Assembly: GCF_019195395.1 (NCBI RefSeq)
Contig: NZ_CP078067.1
Span: 1,937,783 to 2,001,782 of the forward strand
DNA length: 64,000 bases
Direction of reading: 5' to 3'
Source of the DNA: Kaistella faecalis
Lineage (GTDB): Bacteria; Bacteroidota; Bacteroidia; Flavobacteriales; Weeksellaceae
Shown here: positions 1 to 8,600 of the stretch, piece by piece
How positions within the stretch are numbered: the stretch's first letter is position 1
Layout of the letters: every line of letters starts with the position of its first letter
The notes under the pieces: generated by a model
The model's database searches: none
The model's input: the letters and a program-made list of their open reading frames with translations, nothing else
Told to the model about the DNA's origin: nothing
Position numbers and translations under genes: made by a program

Positions 1-339
1 ATCATCAATGTCATGGGCTTACTCCTGTCACTAGCTTTTTCTGCCATGGGCGTGATGACGAACTCACTTATGCTCCTGGTAGTGGGAATGACTTTAAGCA
101 TTGCGTTAAGGGGATATCTCGTTGAGAATTACCTCAGCCGTCATTTTCAACTCAAACAACTCAAACAGGAGATCTTCGGGTTACTGCTCCCCGCCGTTTT
201 TATCCTTGCGTTTTTAACTCTTGGAAATCTTTATGCTTTTGGAATCTACCTGATCATCTATTTTATATTTTTGCTGATACAGCGAAATGACCTGGGAATT
301 TTTTGGAATCTAATATCAGTTACAAAGCAAAAGTTATGA
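1..339 (+). CDS. C-terminal part of an integral membrane protein, probably a polysaccharide flippase (5' truncated)
   Basis: The frame is open from base 1, so the gene starts outside the window. The visible 112 residues are almost all hydrophobic, with three or four membrane segments split by a basic loop (around RHFQLKQLKQ). A lone C-terminal membrane half followed by an O-antigen polymerase and glycosyltransferases suggests a Wzx-like flippase or another glycan-locus membrane protein, but no diagnostic motif remains. Its stop codon overlaps the next gene's start (ATGA), so the two are probably translationally coupled. The assignment rests on context only. Confidence 0.5.
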   Translation: MINVMGLLLSLAFSAMGVMTNSLMLLVVGMTLSIALRGYLVENYLSRHFQLKQLKQEIFGLLLPAVFILAFLTLGNLYAFGIYLIIYFIFLLIQRNDLGIFWNLISVTKQKL

Positions 340-1535
340 TGATTATCTTTAACATATTGATGCTTTTACTTGCAGGATGGCTTCTTCAGAGAAGATTGAA
401 GGTTTATGACTATGTGTTGAACCACCTCACTTTATTTAGTTTTATATGGTTATTTATCATTATAGGTGTACAGTTGGCATATCCCGGTAAAGTTGATGAC
501 AGTTCCGTTATACTGTATTATGGATGTTTTTTCACCTATCTGTTCGGTTCATCCATATTAAAAATGCCAAAGTATGAAGTCGCAAAGCAACGGTATTACA
601 ATTTCAACACGCTAAATGTTATTGTTTTTTTACTGCTAATTCTTGGGCTTATTGCGAATTATGACTTGCTGAATAAGGTAGTCTTTAATTTCAGTTCACT
701 GGAGGCATGGGTCTCTATGCGTACCAAACAGGAATTTGAAGAAGTAGATGAAAGTAACATCTTCAAAGCCTTGTTTCAGAGATCGTATCTCATTTATATA
801 CCGCTCGCTCTGTTTTGTGTGAAAAATAAGAAAATGAGTAAAATTATATTTGTCGGACTTATTGTAGCGGGCATTATGATTTCCTCGCTTCGTTTTACCA
901 GAGCACCTTTTCTCCAGCTTCTTATCATGCTCCTTATTTCCTATGTTTATATTTACCGCATTATGATTCCAGTTAGGACAATTGTGATATCGGTGTTAGT
1001 GACCATAGGAGTTTTCGCGGCCTCACAGCTTTTGCTGTTAGGCGACAACGCTTCCCTGAATGATGTAACAGAGGAAATCAATCTTTATCTTTTTGGCGGC
1101 CTGTACGTCTTTCAGGATATCACGGATGGAAAGTATCTCGACAGTAATTCTTACGACATAGGTTATTACACCTTCGACGCATTTAATTATATTTTAAAAA
1201 AAATTGGGCTCATTGATACGTATCCGTCTTACGTCCGGGAATGGTCCGACAGGCTTACCACAAACACTTATTCTTTTTTAGATGCTTTTGCTTTGGATTT
1301 TGGTATTATTGGTGCATTATTAGGATCGATGATCATCGGTTTGTTCTCAGACTACTGTTACAGATTGGTAAAACAGAATTACAATAATCTTTTCAACATT
1401 ATTTTTTACGGATATATCTGTTATTTCAATGTGTTTGTATTTGCAAATAATGAATTTATACGCTTTCCGGTATTGCTCACTGTCGTCATTTTATTAATCA
1501 TCAATTTTTTCACAAAAAAAATTACTTATGAATAA
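336..1535 (+). CDS. Wzy/EpsG-like O-antigen or capsule polymerase (membrane protein)
   Basis: This is a 399-residue protein with about ten hydrophobic segments and a larger polar loop in the second half (around residues 230-300). That is the usual build of Wzy-type polymerases, which join lipid-linked repeat units on the periplasmic face. Primary sequence in this family is poorly conserved, so the call rests on topology and on the neighbouring glycosyltransferases. The start chosen is the ATG at 336, which overlaps the upstream stop as ATGA. An in-frame TTG at 303 is possible but less likely. The 3' end overlaps the next glycosyltransferase by 8 bases, consistent with one operon. Confidence 0.65.
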   Translation: MMIIFNILMLLLAGWLLQRRLKVYDYVLNHLTLFSFIWLFIIIGVQLAYPGKVDDSSVILYYGCFFTYLFGSSILKMPKYEVAKQRYYNFNTLNVIVFLLLILGLIANYDLLNKVVFNFSSLEAWVSMRTKQEFEEVDESNIFKALFQRSYLIYIPLALFCVKNKKMSKIIFVGLIVAGIMISSLRFTRAPFLQLLIMLLISYVYIYRIMIPVRTIVISVLVTIGVFAASQLLLLGDNASLNDVTEEINLYLFGGLYVFQDITDGKYLDSNSYDIGYYTFDAFNYILKKIGLIDTYPSYVREWSDRLTTNTYSFLDAFALDFGIIGALLGSMIIGLFSDYCYRLVKQNYNNLFNIIFYGYICYFNVFVFANNEFIRFPVLLTVVILLIINFFTKKITYE

Positions 1536-2415
1536 TAATCCAGCCGTCAGGATTGTAATTTTAAATTACAATGAAAGTTCTTACACCATAGATCTTGTAA
1601 AGCAATTGGAAAAGCAGACTTATCCATCTCTTGAAGTCGTGGTGGTGGATAATGCAAGCAGAACGCAGGAAAAAGAAATCCTAAACCATCTGCCTGCATA
1701 TGTAATTAAGCTGTTTTCTGAAGAAAATTTGGGATATGCACGCGGAAATAATTTAGGCATAGTTCATAAAACTGGAAAAAGGACGGACTATCATCTCATT
1801 CTAAACAATGATCTGATTCTAGATGATGAAGATTTTGTCAAAAAATTGGTTCATGGGATGATAATGCATCCGGAAGTTGCTGCATCGTCGCCGCTAGTTG
1901 ATACTGTTGCAGTCGATGAGCCCCTGGAAGAACAGATTCAGGTACGCCGGATCTTATCTGCAGATCAAATGTTTAAACTTTCCGTACCGCTATTTACCCC
2001 TTTTATTAAAAAACTTACCCGCTATTTTCTTTACCGCGATCAAATGCCGTTTGTAAATAAATATATTCATTGTGATTCTATAAATGGCGCAGCATTCATT
2101 ATAGATGCAAAATTTATAGAGCAATATGGCAGTTTAGATGAAGGCACTTTCCTGTATTATGAAGAAGTAATTTTAGGCAGAAAGATTCTGGAGGCGAACA
2201 AAAAATGTCTACTGAACGGTTATACATCAGTAAAGCACCTGCAAGGTGTTTCTACCAATTCCAATGCTAAAAATATTAACCGGAAGATGGAAGTATACAA
2301 GTACCAAAGTGCTTTGTATTATTTGAAAAAATATGAAAATATAGGAATGTTTAAAAGTTCAGTTTTTGTAATTTTAAATGAGATATCAATTCTACTGAAA
2401 AAACTCTTAAAGTAA
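1528..2415 (+). CDS. Family 2 glycosyltransferase, rhamnosyltransferase-like
   Basis: This 295-residue protein has a GT-A fold. The N-terminal VRIVILNYNES nucleotide-binding strand is followed by VVVVDNASR (about residues 36-44) and an NND metal-site motif around residue 93, and later by SINGAAFIID and a FLYYEE acidic stretch. This arrangement (NND plus an acidic EE region) is typical of dTDP-rhamnosyltransferases of the WbbL/RfbF type. That would fit the rfb genes downstream, but donor and acceptor cannot be read from sequence. There is no signal peptide, and a cytoplasmic, membrane-associated location is expected. It overlaps the upstream polymerase gene by 8 bases. Confidence 0.82.
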   Translation: MNNNPAVRIVILNYNESSYTIDLVKQLEKQTYPSLEVVVVDNASRTQEKEILNHLPAYVIKLFSEENLGYARGNNLGIVHKTGKRTDYHLILNNDLILDDEDFVKKLVHGMIMHPEVAASSPLVDTVAVDEPLEEQIQVRRILSADQMFKLSVPLFTPFIKKLTRYFLYRDQMPFVNKYIHCDSINGAAFIIDAKFIEQYGSLDEGTFLYYEEVILGRKILEANKKCLLNGYTSVKHLQGVSTNSNAKNINRKMEVYKYQSALYYLKKYENIGMFKSSVFVILNEISILLKKLLK

Positions 2416-2419
2416 CAAA

Positions 2420-4270
2420 ATGAAAGCTCTGCAAATCTTTTCGTTGTTTTTTTTCTTTATAGGCGGTATTGTTAACAGTCAAACAATATCACTGGTTGAT
2501 CCTATTTCAAAAAAAGTGCTTACCTATGAAGAAATAGCAATACTTCCCAACGGCCAGAAGGTTACTGTAAAAGATGCTGACGGTAGTTTTATCATCCAGC
2601 TGAATCAAAAATTTTACAAAACAGTAAATTACACCAGTATTACTCCCAAGAATTACGGGGCAAAAGGTGATGGCGTTTATAGCAATTCCGGTGATATGAA
2701 CGCGCTAAAATCTGGCAGCGACGATACGCAGCCCCTTTCCGATTTTTTTAAAAACCGTCAAAAAACCTCTGCGTTTGGCTCACATATGGGAGGTAATTCC
2801 CTATACATTCCGTCATCAGTATATCGATCCAACGGGAGTTATGTGATCGATGACCATTTTACCAAAATATTTGGTGATGGGCCAGGTGCAACGATAATTC
2901 ATGCAATTGCAGATAAAAATGAAAATGCTCCTGTTTTTTTATACGGAAGAAAACCGGTCGAAAATGCCTGGGACAGTCTTCTCACAGGAGGTGGAATAAG
3001 TAATTTACATATTAACAGCGAAAATGCGCGAATAAGAAATTTCGGCGTCGTCCTAGACTTTACCGAATATATGAATTTTGAAAATCTTAGTTTCAGAAAT
3101 ATCGGCAAAAGCGCAATTAAAGGTAATTTCTGGGAGTCTTATTTTAGTAATATCAAAGTAGAAAGTTCGGGACAGAATCAGAAAGCAGAAGAGAATGGAG
3201 TTCCCGAAACCGGAATCATTGATTTTGCCTATTCGACCAAAAATCCACACCGGGACGCAAGTAATAACAGCTATTTTAATAAAATTACTTTCAGCAGCTG
3301 TACAGGCACCCTCATTAAGCTGTCTGCAACCTCAAATACAACTGTTAATATCAATTTTAATGGGCTGTATGCAGAAACTTATCCTGGCAATACAGGGTTG
3401 CCAGAGGAATTACCGCTTGTTTACAGCATAAATTCACAAAACAGCAGCATTAACAGTGGTTTTATAACGGTCAACAGTTCAGGTACCCAGCGAAATGGTT
3501 TGGCTTTTTTGCTCGATGGAAACAGTTCTCTATCAGTTTCTAATTTCAGTTTTAATTTGAATCCTGTCGAAGGTTATCTTAAGCGTTCGGTAAGACGTCT
3601 CAGTGCATTTGGAAGAATATCTTTTGGCAGTACCATAACCCTTAATAATGTGAATTTCGAGGATCCAACCGATTCAGTAGGTTTTGGGATTAGTTCCCCC
3701 AAACCGCTTCTGTACGGCACAGGCAAGTTACTATTAAATCTGGTGCAGTTTCATATCCTGGATATTAATAGTGGCGGCACAAGGAGGGTCACTAACCTGA
3801 TAGACAGAACCCTGAAAGCCACGGGAAACGTACTTGTAATTCCTTACGACAGAAATGGCAAAGTTCAGTCTTTACAGAAATCACTGCAGTTTAATGAAGG
3901 GAAAATTACCCTTTTTGCTGATTCTGCACCCACAACTGTAGATGCCTGGGAAATAGGGGATAAAATTCAGTATTCGGAGCCAAATGGCGGGGTGGTGGGC
4001 TTAGTATGTACAGAGCCGGGTACCAGCGGAACTCTAAAAAAAATTACAGTTTCGGGTAAAAAGGGAGATAAGAGTGTAAAATCGATATTCAGCGGCAGCC
4101 TACTTGTTGGAGATTGGATTAAATTTGCAGGTAGCGATGAATATAACAGAATATCTACCATTCGAAATAACGAACTTTTATTGGAGCAACCGCTCGCCAA
4201 AAATTTGAGTAACGCTGTACTGAGTTTCAAACCTCCCGTTTGGGAAACCTTTCAAATAATAATTAAATGA
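2420..4270 (+). CDS. Secreted right-handed beta-helix protein, pectate-lyase-3 type
   Basis: This 616-residue protein has a Sec signal peptide (MKAL followed by a Phe-rich core, cleavage probably after VNSQ). Around residue 79 it has the sequence NYGAKGDGVYS, the signature opening of pectate_lyase_3/phage-tailspike beta-helices. Repetitive N-, S- and F-rich strands (NLSFRNI, INFNGLYAE, VNNVNFED-like rungs) follow to about residue 430, and a beta-rich C-terminal domain closes the protein. Such proteins cut or bind polysaccharides. Inside a glycan assembly operon, 4 bases after one glycosyltransferase and overlapping the next, it may trim or modify the polymer made here. The substrate is unknown, and catalytic residues cannot be assigned with confidence. 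Confidence 0.7.
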   Translation: MKALQIFSLFFFFIGGIVNSQTISLVDPISKKVLTYEEIAILPNGQKVTVKDADGSFIIQLNQKFYKTVNYTSITPKNYGAKGDGVYSNSGDMNALKSGSDDTQPLSDFFKNRQKTSAFGSHMGGNSLYIPSSVYRSNGSYVIDDHFTKIFGDGPGATIIHAIADKNENAPVFLYGRKPVENAWDSLLTGGGISNLHINSENARIRNFGVVLDFTEYMNFENLSFRNIGKSAIKGNFWESYFSNIKVESSGQNQKAEENGVPETGIIDFAYSTKNPHRDASNNSYFNKITFSSCTGTLIKLSATSNTTVNINFNGLYAETYPGNTGLPEELPLVYSINSQNSSINSGFITVNSSGTQRNGLAFLLDGNSSLSVSNFSFNLNPVEGYLKRSVRRLSAFGRISFGSTITLNNVNFEDPTDSVGFGISSPKPLLYGTGKLLLNLVQFHILDINSGGTRRVTNLIDRTLKATGNVLVIPYDRNGKVQSLQKSLQFNEGKITLFADSAPTTVDAWEIGDKIQYSEPNGGVVGLVCTEPGTSGTLKKITVSGKKGDKSVKSIFSGSLLVGDWIKFAGSDEYNRISTIRNNELLLEQPLAKNLSNAVLSFKPPVWETFQIIIK

Positions 4271-5148
4271 CAAATCATGTAAAACTTTGGGGAGGACTTG
4301 GCAACCAACTTTTCCAGTATAGTTTTGGGAAATACCTGGAGAAAACGAGGGGAGTGCCCACTAATTTTTTTTTCTCCAGAATAACACCCATAAAGAAATT
4401 AGACTTGAACTACTTTGTGAAGAATATTGAGTTCTCTTCAGAAAACGAACTGAAAAGTGCAGGTTACGGTTTTATCAGTCCTCTTACTGAACGTGTATGC
4501 CGTAAGCTTTTTGCTACACTTCCTTTTCTGAACCGCAAAGCACATATTGAAAAATACTCTGGTTTTGTTCCAGAATTTCCTGCAGGTAAGGTGGTTTATG
4601 ACGGATACTGGCAATCGTACAAATATCTTGAAGCTATTGAGAATGAACTGCGTTCCGAACTAAGATTTGATGAATTATCATTTAAAAACTTACACTGTTT
4701 GGCTGAAATTAAAAAAGATAACAGTGTAAGTATGCACATCCGTAGAGGAGATTATCTCTTAAAAGCCAATCAGCAGCTTTTTGCCGAGTGCTCTTTGCAG
4801 TATTATATAGCCGCGGTTCGGGAAGTACTCACAAGGGTTGAGAATCCTGTTTTCTATGTGTTTTCAAACGATGTGAATTGGGTTAAAGATAACTTGGTAA
4901 AAGTTTTTGATAAGGGTACCGAATTCGTTTTTGTAGACAATTCTGCACTCACAAAAAGTCCTGTCGCAGACCTTTATCTAATGTCTTTGTGCAAAAGTAA
5001 TATCATCGCCAACAGTACGTTCAGCTGGTGGGGCGCTTGGCTTAACAATAATCCCCATAAGATTGTGATTGCTCCCAAAAACTGGTATAATGGTGCCCTA
5101 AATGAGACTACAAAAGATTTAATACCTGCCAAATGGATAAGACTGTAG
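4267..5148 (+). CDS. GT11 family glycosyltransferase, alpha-1,2-fucosyltransferase type
   Basis: This 293-residue protein carries the GT11 landmarks. GGLGNQLFQYSFGKYL near the N terminus is the first conserved block. MHIRRGDYL at about residue 157 is the HxRRGD-like GDP-sugar binding motif. NSTFSWWGAWL at about residue 250 is the third block. GT11 enzymes transfer L-fucose from GDP-fucose, usually to galactose in an alpha-1,2 link, which can make host-like blood-group structures. No gmd/fcl genes for GDP-fucose are seen in the window. The start overlaps the previous stop as ATGA, and the end overlaps the next gene by 16 bases. Confidence 0.9.
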   Translation: MTNHVKLWGGLGNQLFQYSFGKYLEKTRGVPTNFFFSRITPIKKLDLNYFVKNIEFSSENELKSAGYGFISPLTERVCRKLFATLPFLNRKAHIEKYSGFVPEFPAGKVVYDGYWQSYKYLEAIENELRSELRFDELSFKNLHCLAEIKKDNSVSMHIRRGDYLLKANQQLFAECSLQYYIAAVREVLTRVENPVFYVFSNDVNWVKDNLVKVFDKGTEFVFVDNSALTKSPVADLYLMSLCKSNIIANSTFSWWGAWLNNNPHKIVIAPKNWYNGALNETTKDLIPAKWIRL

Positions 5149-6011
5149 ATCGAAATATTCCGTTGGTAAGCATTGGAATCCCGGTGTATAATGCCGAGAA
5201 GTTTTTGGATTCAGCTTTAAAATCAGTACTGAGCCAAACATATACAAATTTTGAATTAATTATCACGGATGATGGGAGTACCGATAATTCCGTAAAGTGT
5301 GTAGAAAAATTTCGTGATCCCAGAATTATACTTTTGTCCGATGGAAAAAATAAAGGAATTTCATACCGCTTAAATCAGCAGATCAGTCTTGCGAATGGGA
5401 AATATTTTATCAGAATGGATGCTGACGATATCATGTTTAAAGACCGTGTTGAAAAACAGGTGGCATTTCTGGAAAATAATCCCGATGTAGATGTAATAGG
5501 GAGTTCTGCAGTAATTATTGATGACGAGAATCAGATCATCGGATTAAGAAACTCATCACCTCCGCTTACCTACGAAGAGGCTCTGAAAACCGGAGCATTT
5601 ATACACCCTACTGTGGCAGGAAAAACGGCATGGTTCTCTAAATTCAGCTATAAGGAAGATCTTATTGGTGCAGAAGATTTTGATCTTTGGCTCACAAGTC
5701 ATCAATCTTCCGTTTTCAAAACTCTTCATGAACCTTTGCTTTTTTATCGGGATCCATTAACCTTTAAATTGGCGACCTATTTATTCAGACTTAAACAGCA
5801 ACGCAAAATATTTAGATCCGATAAGTATCTGCGTGGAAAACCGGTCCTCAAACTGAAGACGATTTTAAGTTCATATATCAAAAGTATTGTAGCACGAATA
5901 ATCTTTTTTTTTGGATTGGATGATAAATATATTGCGATTCGTAACAAACAGCCCCGCAGAAATAACGTAGATTTTACTCGATTTCAAAAAGAATTGGATA
6001 CTTTTGCCTAA
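5133..6011 (+). CDS. Family 2 glycosyltransferase
   Basis: This 292-residue GT-A enzyme has the classic opening PLVSIGIPVYNAEKFL, then ELIITDDGSTDNS (UDP-sugar binding, about residues 36-48) and RMDADD (DxD metal motif, about residue 93). The C-terminal third is basic with a short hydrophobic stretch (SIVARIIFFFGL, about residues 250-262), suggesting membrane association. It resembles the WcaA/SpsA-type enzymes of O-antigen clusters, and the sugar donor cannot be told. It starts inside the end of the fucosyltransferase gene, so it belongs to the same transcript. Confidence 0.85.
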   Translation: MDKTVDRNIPLVSIGIPVYNAEKFLDSALKSVLSQTYTNFELIITDDGSTDNSVKCVEKFRDPRIILLSDGKNKGISYRLNQQISLANGKYFIRMDADDIMFKDRVEKQVAFLENNPDVDVIGSSAVIIDDENQIIGLRNSSPPLTYEEALKTGAFIHPTVAGKTAWFSKFSYKEDLIGAEDFDLWLTSHQSSVFKTLHEPLLFYRDPLTFKLATYLFRLKQQRKIFRSDKYLRGKPVLKLKTILSSYIKSIVARIIFFFGLDDKYIAIRNKQPRRNNVDFTRFQKELDTFA

Positions 6012-6025
6012 GACGAAAATTTACG

Positions 6026-6250
6026 ATGAATATATCTAAGCTGTTATACTTTTATATTTTTAAAATCACTGAGGCATACCCTTTTCAGGCAGTAGGCCGA
6101 AATAAGAGGATTTCTGCAAGCTATTACGGCATTAGAAAAATCGCTTTTAGCTCTAATAATAGTAGACAAACATTTCTAAATCACAAGTTGAAAACCTCAG
6201 GTTTTGTTGTAAATCCTAATAATTTTAATTTAAATGGCAGGTTTGAATAA
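6026..6250 (+). CDS. Short hypothetical protein or gene remnant in the glycan operon
   Basis: This is a 74-residue reading frame between two glycosyltransferases, starting 14 bases after one and overlapping the next by 17. It is rich in Asn, Ser, Lys and Phe, with no signal peptide, membrane segment or motif that I recognise. The first half (around YPFQAVGRNKRIS) reads like a piece of a folded protein rather than random translation, so it could be a fragment of a lost gene. It fills what would otherwise be a 220-base gap in a tightly packed operon. Confidence 0.35.
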   Translation: MNISKLLYFYIFKITEAYPFQAVGRNKRISASYYGIRKIAFSSNNSRQTFLNHKLKTSGFVVNPNNFNLNGRFE

Positions 6251-7397
6251 GATTATTCGGGTAGCTACGGTACCTTTATCATTAAATATTTTGCTGAGAA
6301 ATCAATTTAAATTTCTAAGCAGATATTATCACGTTATTGCAATATCTAGTCCAGGTAAAGATTTGGTCGAGGTAGGCGAAAGAGAAGCTGTCGAGACAAA
6401 AGGTATAGAAATGAAGCGGAAAATCTCAATTTTTGATGATCTGCTTTCGTTAATTAATCTGTATACCTACTTTAAAAAAGAAAAGCCGTTGATCGTCCAT
6501 TCCATAACACCAAAAGCTGGACTGCTATCTATGATTGCAGCTAAGCTGGCAAATGTACCAGTTAGAATGCACACTTTTACGGGATTGATTTTTCCCACTT
6601 CAACAGGAGCCATGAAGCATCTCCTGATCGCTATGGACAGGTTGCTCTGTTACTGCGCCACCAATATTTATCCTGAAGGAGAAGGTGTTCGAAAAGATCT
6701 CCTTGCTTACAATATTACAAGAAAACCCCTCAGAATACTAGCTAATGGTAATGTAAACGGTATTGATCTTGATTTTTTTAAGCCGGCGTTATTTACTCCG
6801 GAAGATAAGCAGTTATTAAAAAATCAGTTGGCTATTTTGCCTGAAGATTTTGTTTTCATTTTTATCGGACGTCTCGTAAAAGATAAAGGGATAAATGAAT
6901 TAATCTCAGCTTTAAAAAAAATAAAAGGTGTACCGGTTAAACTCCTTTTAGTAGGACCATTGGAAGCAGATAATGGGCTGGAACCAGAAACCTTGCGGGA
7001 AATGACAGATAATCCGAATATCATCTCTGTAGGTTTTCAGCAGGATGTGCGGGTTTTCCTCGCAATTGCGGATGCGCTTGTCTTTCCGAGTTACAGAGAA
7101 GGCTTCCCGAATGTAGTAATGCAGGCCGGTGCTATGGAACTTCCCTCAATAGTTACAGACATCAACGGATCCAATGAAATCATCATTCACCATCAAAACG
7201 GTATTGTTATTCCTCCGAAAAATGACTTAATTTTGCATGAATGCATGGTAAAAATTATTACTGATTCGGAATTGAGAGAAAAGCTGAAACAGAATGCCAG
7301 ATCGATGATTGCGGATCGTTATCAGCAAAGTGTGGTGCTTACCGCCCTATTGGAAGAATATCAAAATCTAGAAAAAAATGTACAAACACCTATTTAA
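6234..7397 (+). CDS. Family 4 glycosyltransferase (GT-B fold), PglA/WbpH-like
   Basis: This 387-residue protein has the GT-B two-domain build. The N-terminal domain carries VHSITPKAGLLSMIAAKLANV around residues 80-105, typical of the PglA/CapM group that adds the second sugar to an undecaprenyl-linked acetamido sugar. The C-terminal domain has FIFIGRLVKDKG (about residues 203-215) and SYREGFPNVVMQAGAM (about residues 284-300, the EX7E region that binds the nucleotide sugar). It lies immediately upstream of, and overlaps by 20 bases, the initiating phosphosugar transferase gene. That suggests it extends the primer sugar made by the PglC/D/E products. Confidence 0.87.
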   Translation: MAGLNKIIRVATVPLSLNILLRNQFKFLSRYYHVIAISSPGKDLVEVGEREAVETKGIEMKRKISIFDDLLSLINLYTYFKKEKPLIVHSITPKAGLLSMIAAKLANVPVRMHTFTGLIFPTSTGAMKHLLIAMDRLLCYCATNIYPEGEGVRKDLLAYNITRKPLRILANGNVNGIDLDFFKPALFTPEDKQLLKNQLAILPEDFVFIFIGRLVKDKGINELISALKKIKGVPVKLLLVGPLEADNGLEPETLREMTDNPNIISVGFQQDVRVFLAIADALVFPSYREGFPNVVMQAGAMELPSIVTDINGSNEIIIHHQNGIVIPPKNDLILHECMVKIITDSELREKLKQNARSMIADRYQQSVVLTALLEEYQNLEKNVQTPI

Positions 7398-7986
7398 ACG
7401 CTTTTTCGATTTTACTTCTTCCATTATCGGTCTGATCATCGTAAGTCCTTTATTCATAATTGTTACAATAGGTCTCTATTTCGCCAATCAGGGTAAGCCG
7501 TTTTTCTTTCAGAAAAGACCGGGTAAGGACGGTAAGATTTTTCAAATCATCAAGTTTAAGACCATGAATGACAAAAAGGATATGCATGGGAATCTTCTGT
7601 CAGACAGTGAACGGTTAACAGAAATTGGTGCTTTTGTCCGTAAAACTTCGCTTGACGAAATTCCCCAGCTTATCAATGTGATGAAGGGCGAAATGTCCCT
7701 CATCGGTCCCAGACCTCTGCTACCCGAATACCTAAATCTTTACAACGATTTTCAGCGCCGCAGAAATGAGTTAAGACCAGGAATAACCGGATGGGCTCAG
7801 GTTAACGGCCGCAATGCTATCAGTTGGGAAAAAAAATTCGAATACGACGTATGGTACGTAGATCATATTAGTTTTATACTGGATATAAAGATACTTTTGC
7901 TTACAGTAAAAAAAGTTTTTGTTTCGGAAGGGATCACCCAGGAAGGGCACGTTACATCCGAAGAATTTAAAGGAAATTTGTCATGA
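7378..7986 (+). CDS. pglC: Initiating undecaprenyl-phosphate sugar phosphotransferase, PglC-like
   Basis: This 202-residue small monotopic phosphoglycosyltransferase lacks the extra N-terminal membrane domain of WbaP/WcaJ. It has the reentrant N-terminal helix (about residues 10-35), a basic FQKRPGKDGKIF stretch, FKTM, then SLDEIPQLINVMKGEMSLIGPRP (about residues 97-120) with the catalytic Asp-Glu pair in LDEIPQ. RPGITGWAQVNGRN lies near the C terminus. It should load a sugar phosphate onto undecaprenyl phosphate at the inner membrane to start each repeat unit. The PglD/PglE genes downstream point to UDP-diacetamido-trideoxyhexose (bacillosamine-type) as the donor. Confidence 0.88.
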   Translation: MYKHLFKRFFDFTSSIIGLIIVSPLFIIVTIGLYFANQGKPFFFQKRPGKDGKIFQIIKFKTMNDKKDMHGNLLSDSERLTEIGAFVRKTSLDEIPQLINVMKGEMSLIGPRPLLPEYLNLYNDFQRRRNELRPGITGWAQVNGRNAISWEKKFEYDVWYVDHISFILDIKILLLTVKKVFVSEGITQEGHVTSEEFKGNLS

Positions 7987-8600
7987 TCCTGTTTGGCGCC
8001 AGTGGACATAGTAAAGTTATTCTTGATCTTCTTATTTCGAACGGAATACAGGTAGATCTCATCATTGATGATCACCCGAAGACTCATGAAATAATGGGGG
8101 TAGCGGTCCAAAAGAATACAATATCCGATTTTGATCAGAAAGTTATAATCTCCATCGGAAACAACCGAGCCAGGAAAATAATTTCAGAACGATATCCTTT
8201 TTATTATCAGAAGGCTATACACCCTACAGCAGTTATTTCATCTTTTTCACAGATTGGTGCAGGTACAGTAATCATGGCTCAAGCTGCGGTGAATGCCGCG
8301 GCTGAAATTGGCCGCCACTGTATAATCAATACCGGAGCTGTCGTCGAACACGACTGTAAGGTAGGCGATTATGTACATATTTCTCCTAATGCTGCTCTCG
8401 CAGGAAATGTAGAAGTGGGTGATGGGGCTCATATTGGGATAGGTGCTTCTGTAATACAAGGCGTGCGCATTGGAAAGTGGGCTGTAGTTGGCGCAGGCAC
8501 TGTAGTTATTAAAGATGTTCCAGATTTTGCCACGGTAGTAGGGAATCCGGGCAAAGTAATTAAAATTAACGAATCAAACATTCAACATAATGAACAATAA
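7983..8600 (+). CDS. pglD: Sugar N-acetyltransferase, PglD/NeuD family
   Basis: This 205-residue protein has an N-terminal Rossmann-like domain (ILFGASGHSKVILDLL, then a DDHPK segment) and a C-terminal left-handed beta helix of hexapeptide repeats (from about residue 85: AAEIGRHCIINTGAVVEHDCKVGDYVHISPNAA-type coils). His in VEHDC is the expected catalytic base. The family acetylates the 4-amino group of UDP-4-amino-sugars using acetyl-CoA. The start overlaps the pglC-like stop as ATGA, and the end overlaps the aminotransferase by 11 bases. These three form the bacillosamine-type module, but the 4,6-dehydratase (PglF) is not in the window. Confidence 0.87.
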   Translation: MILFGASGHSKVILDLLISNGIQVDLIIDDHPKTHEIMGVAVQKNTISDFDQKVIISIGNNRARKIISERYPFYYQKAIHPTAVISSFSQIGAGTVIMAQAAVNAAAEIGRHCIINTGAVVEHDCKVGDYVHISPNAALAGNVEVGDGAHIGIGASVIQGVRIGKWAVVGAGTVVIKDVPDFATVVGNPGKVIKINESNIQHNEQ

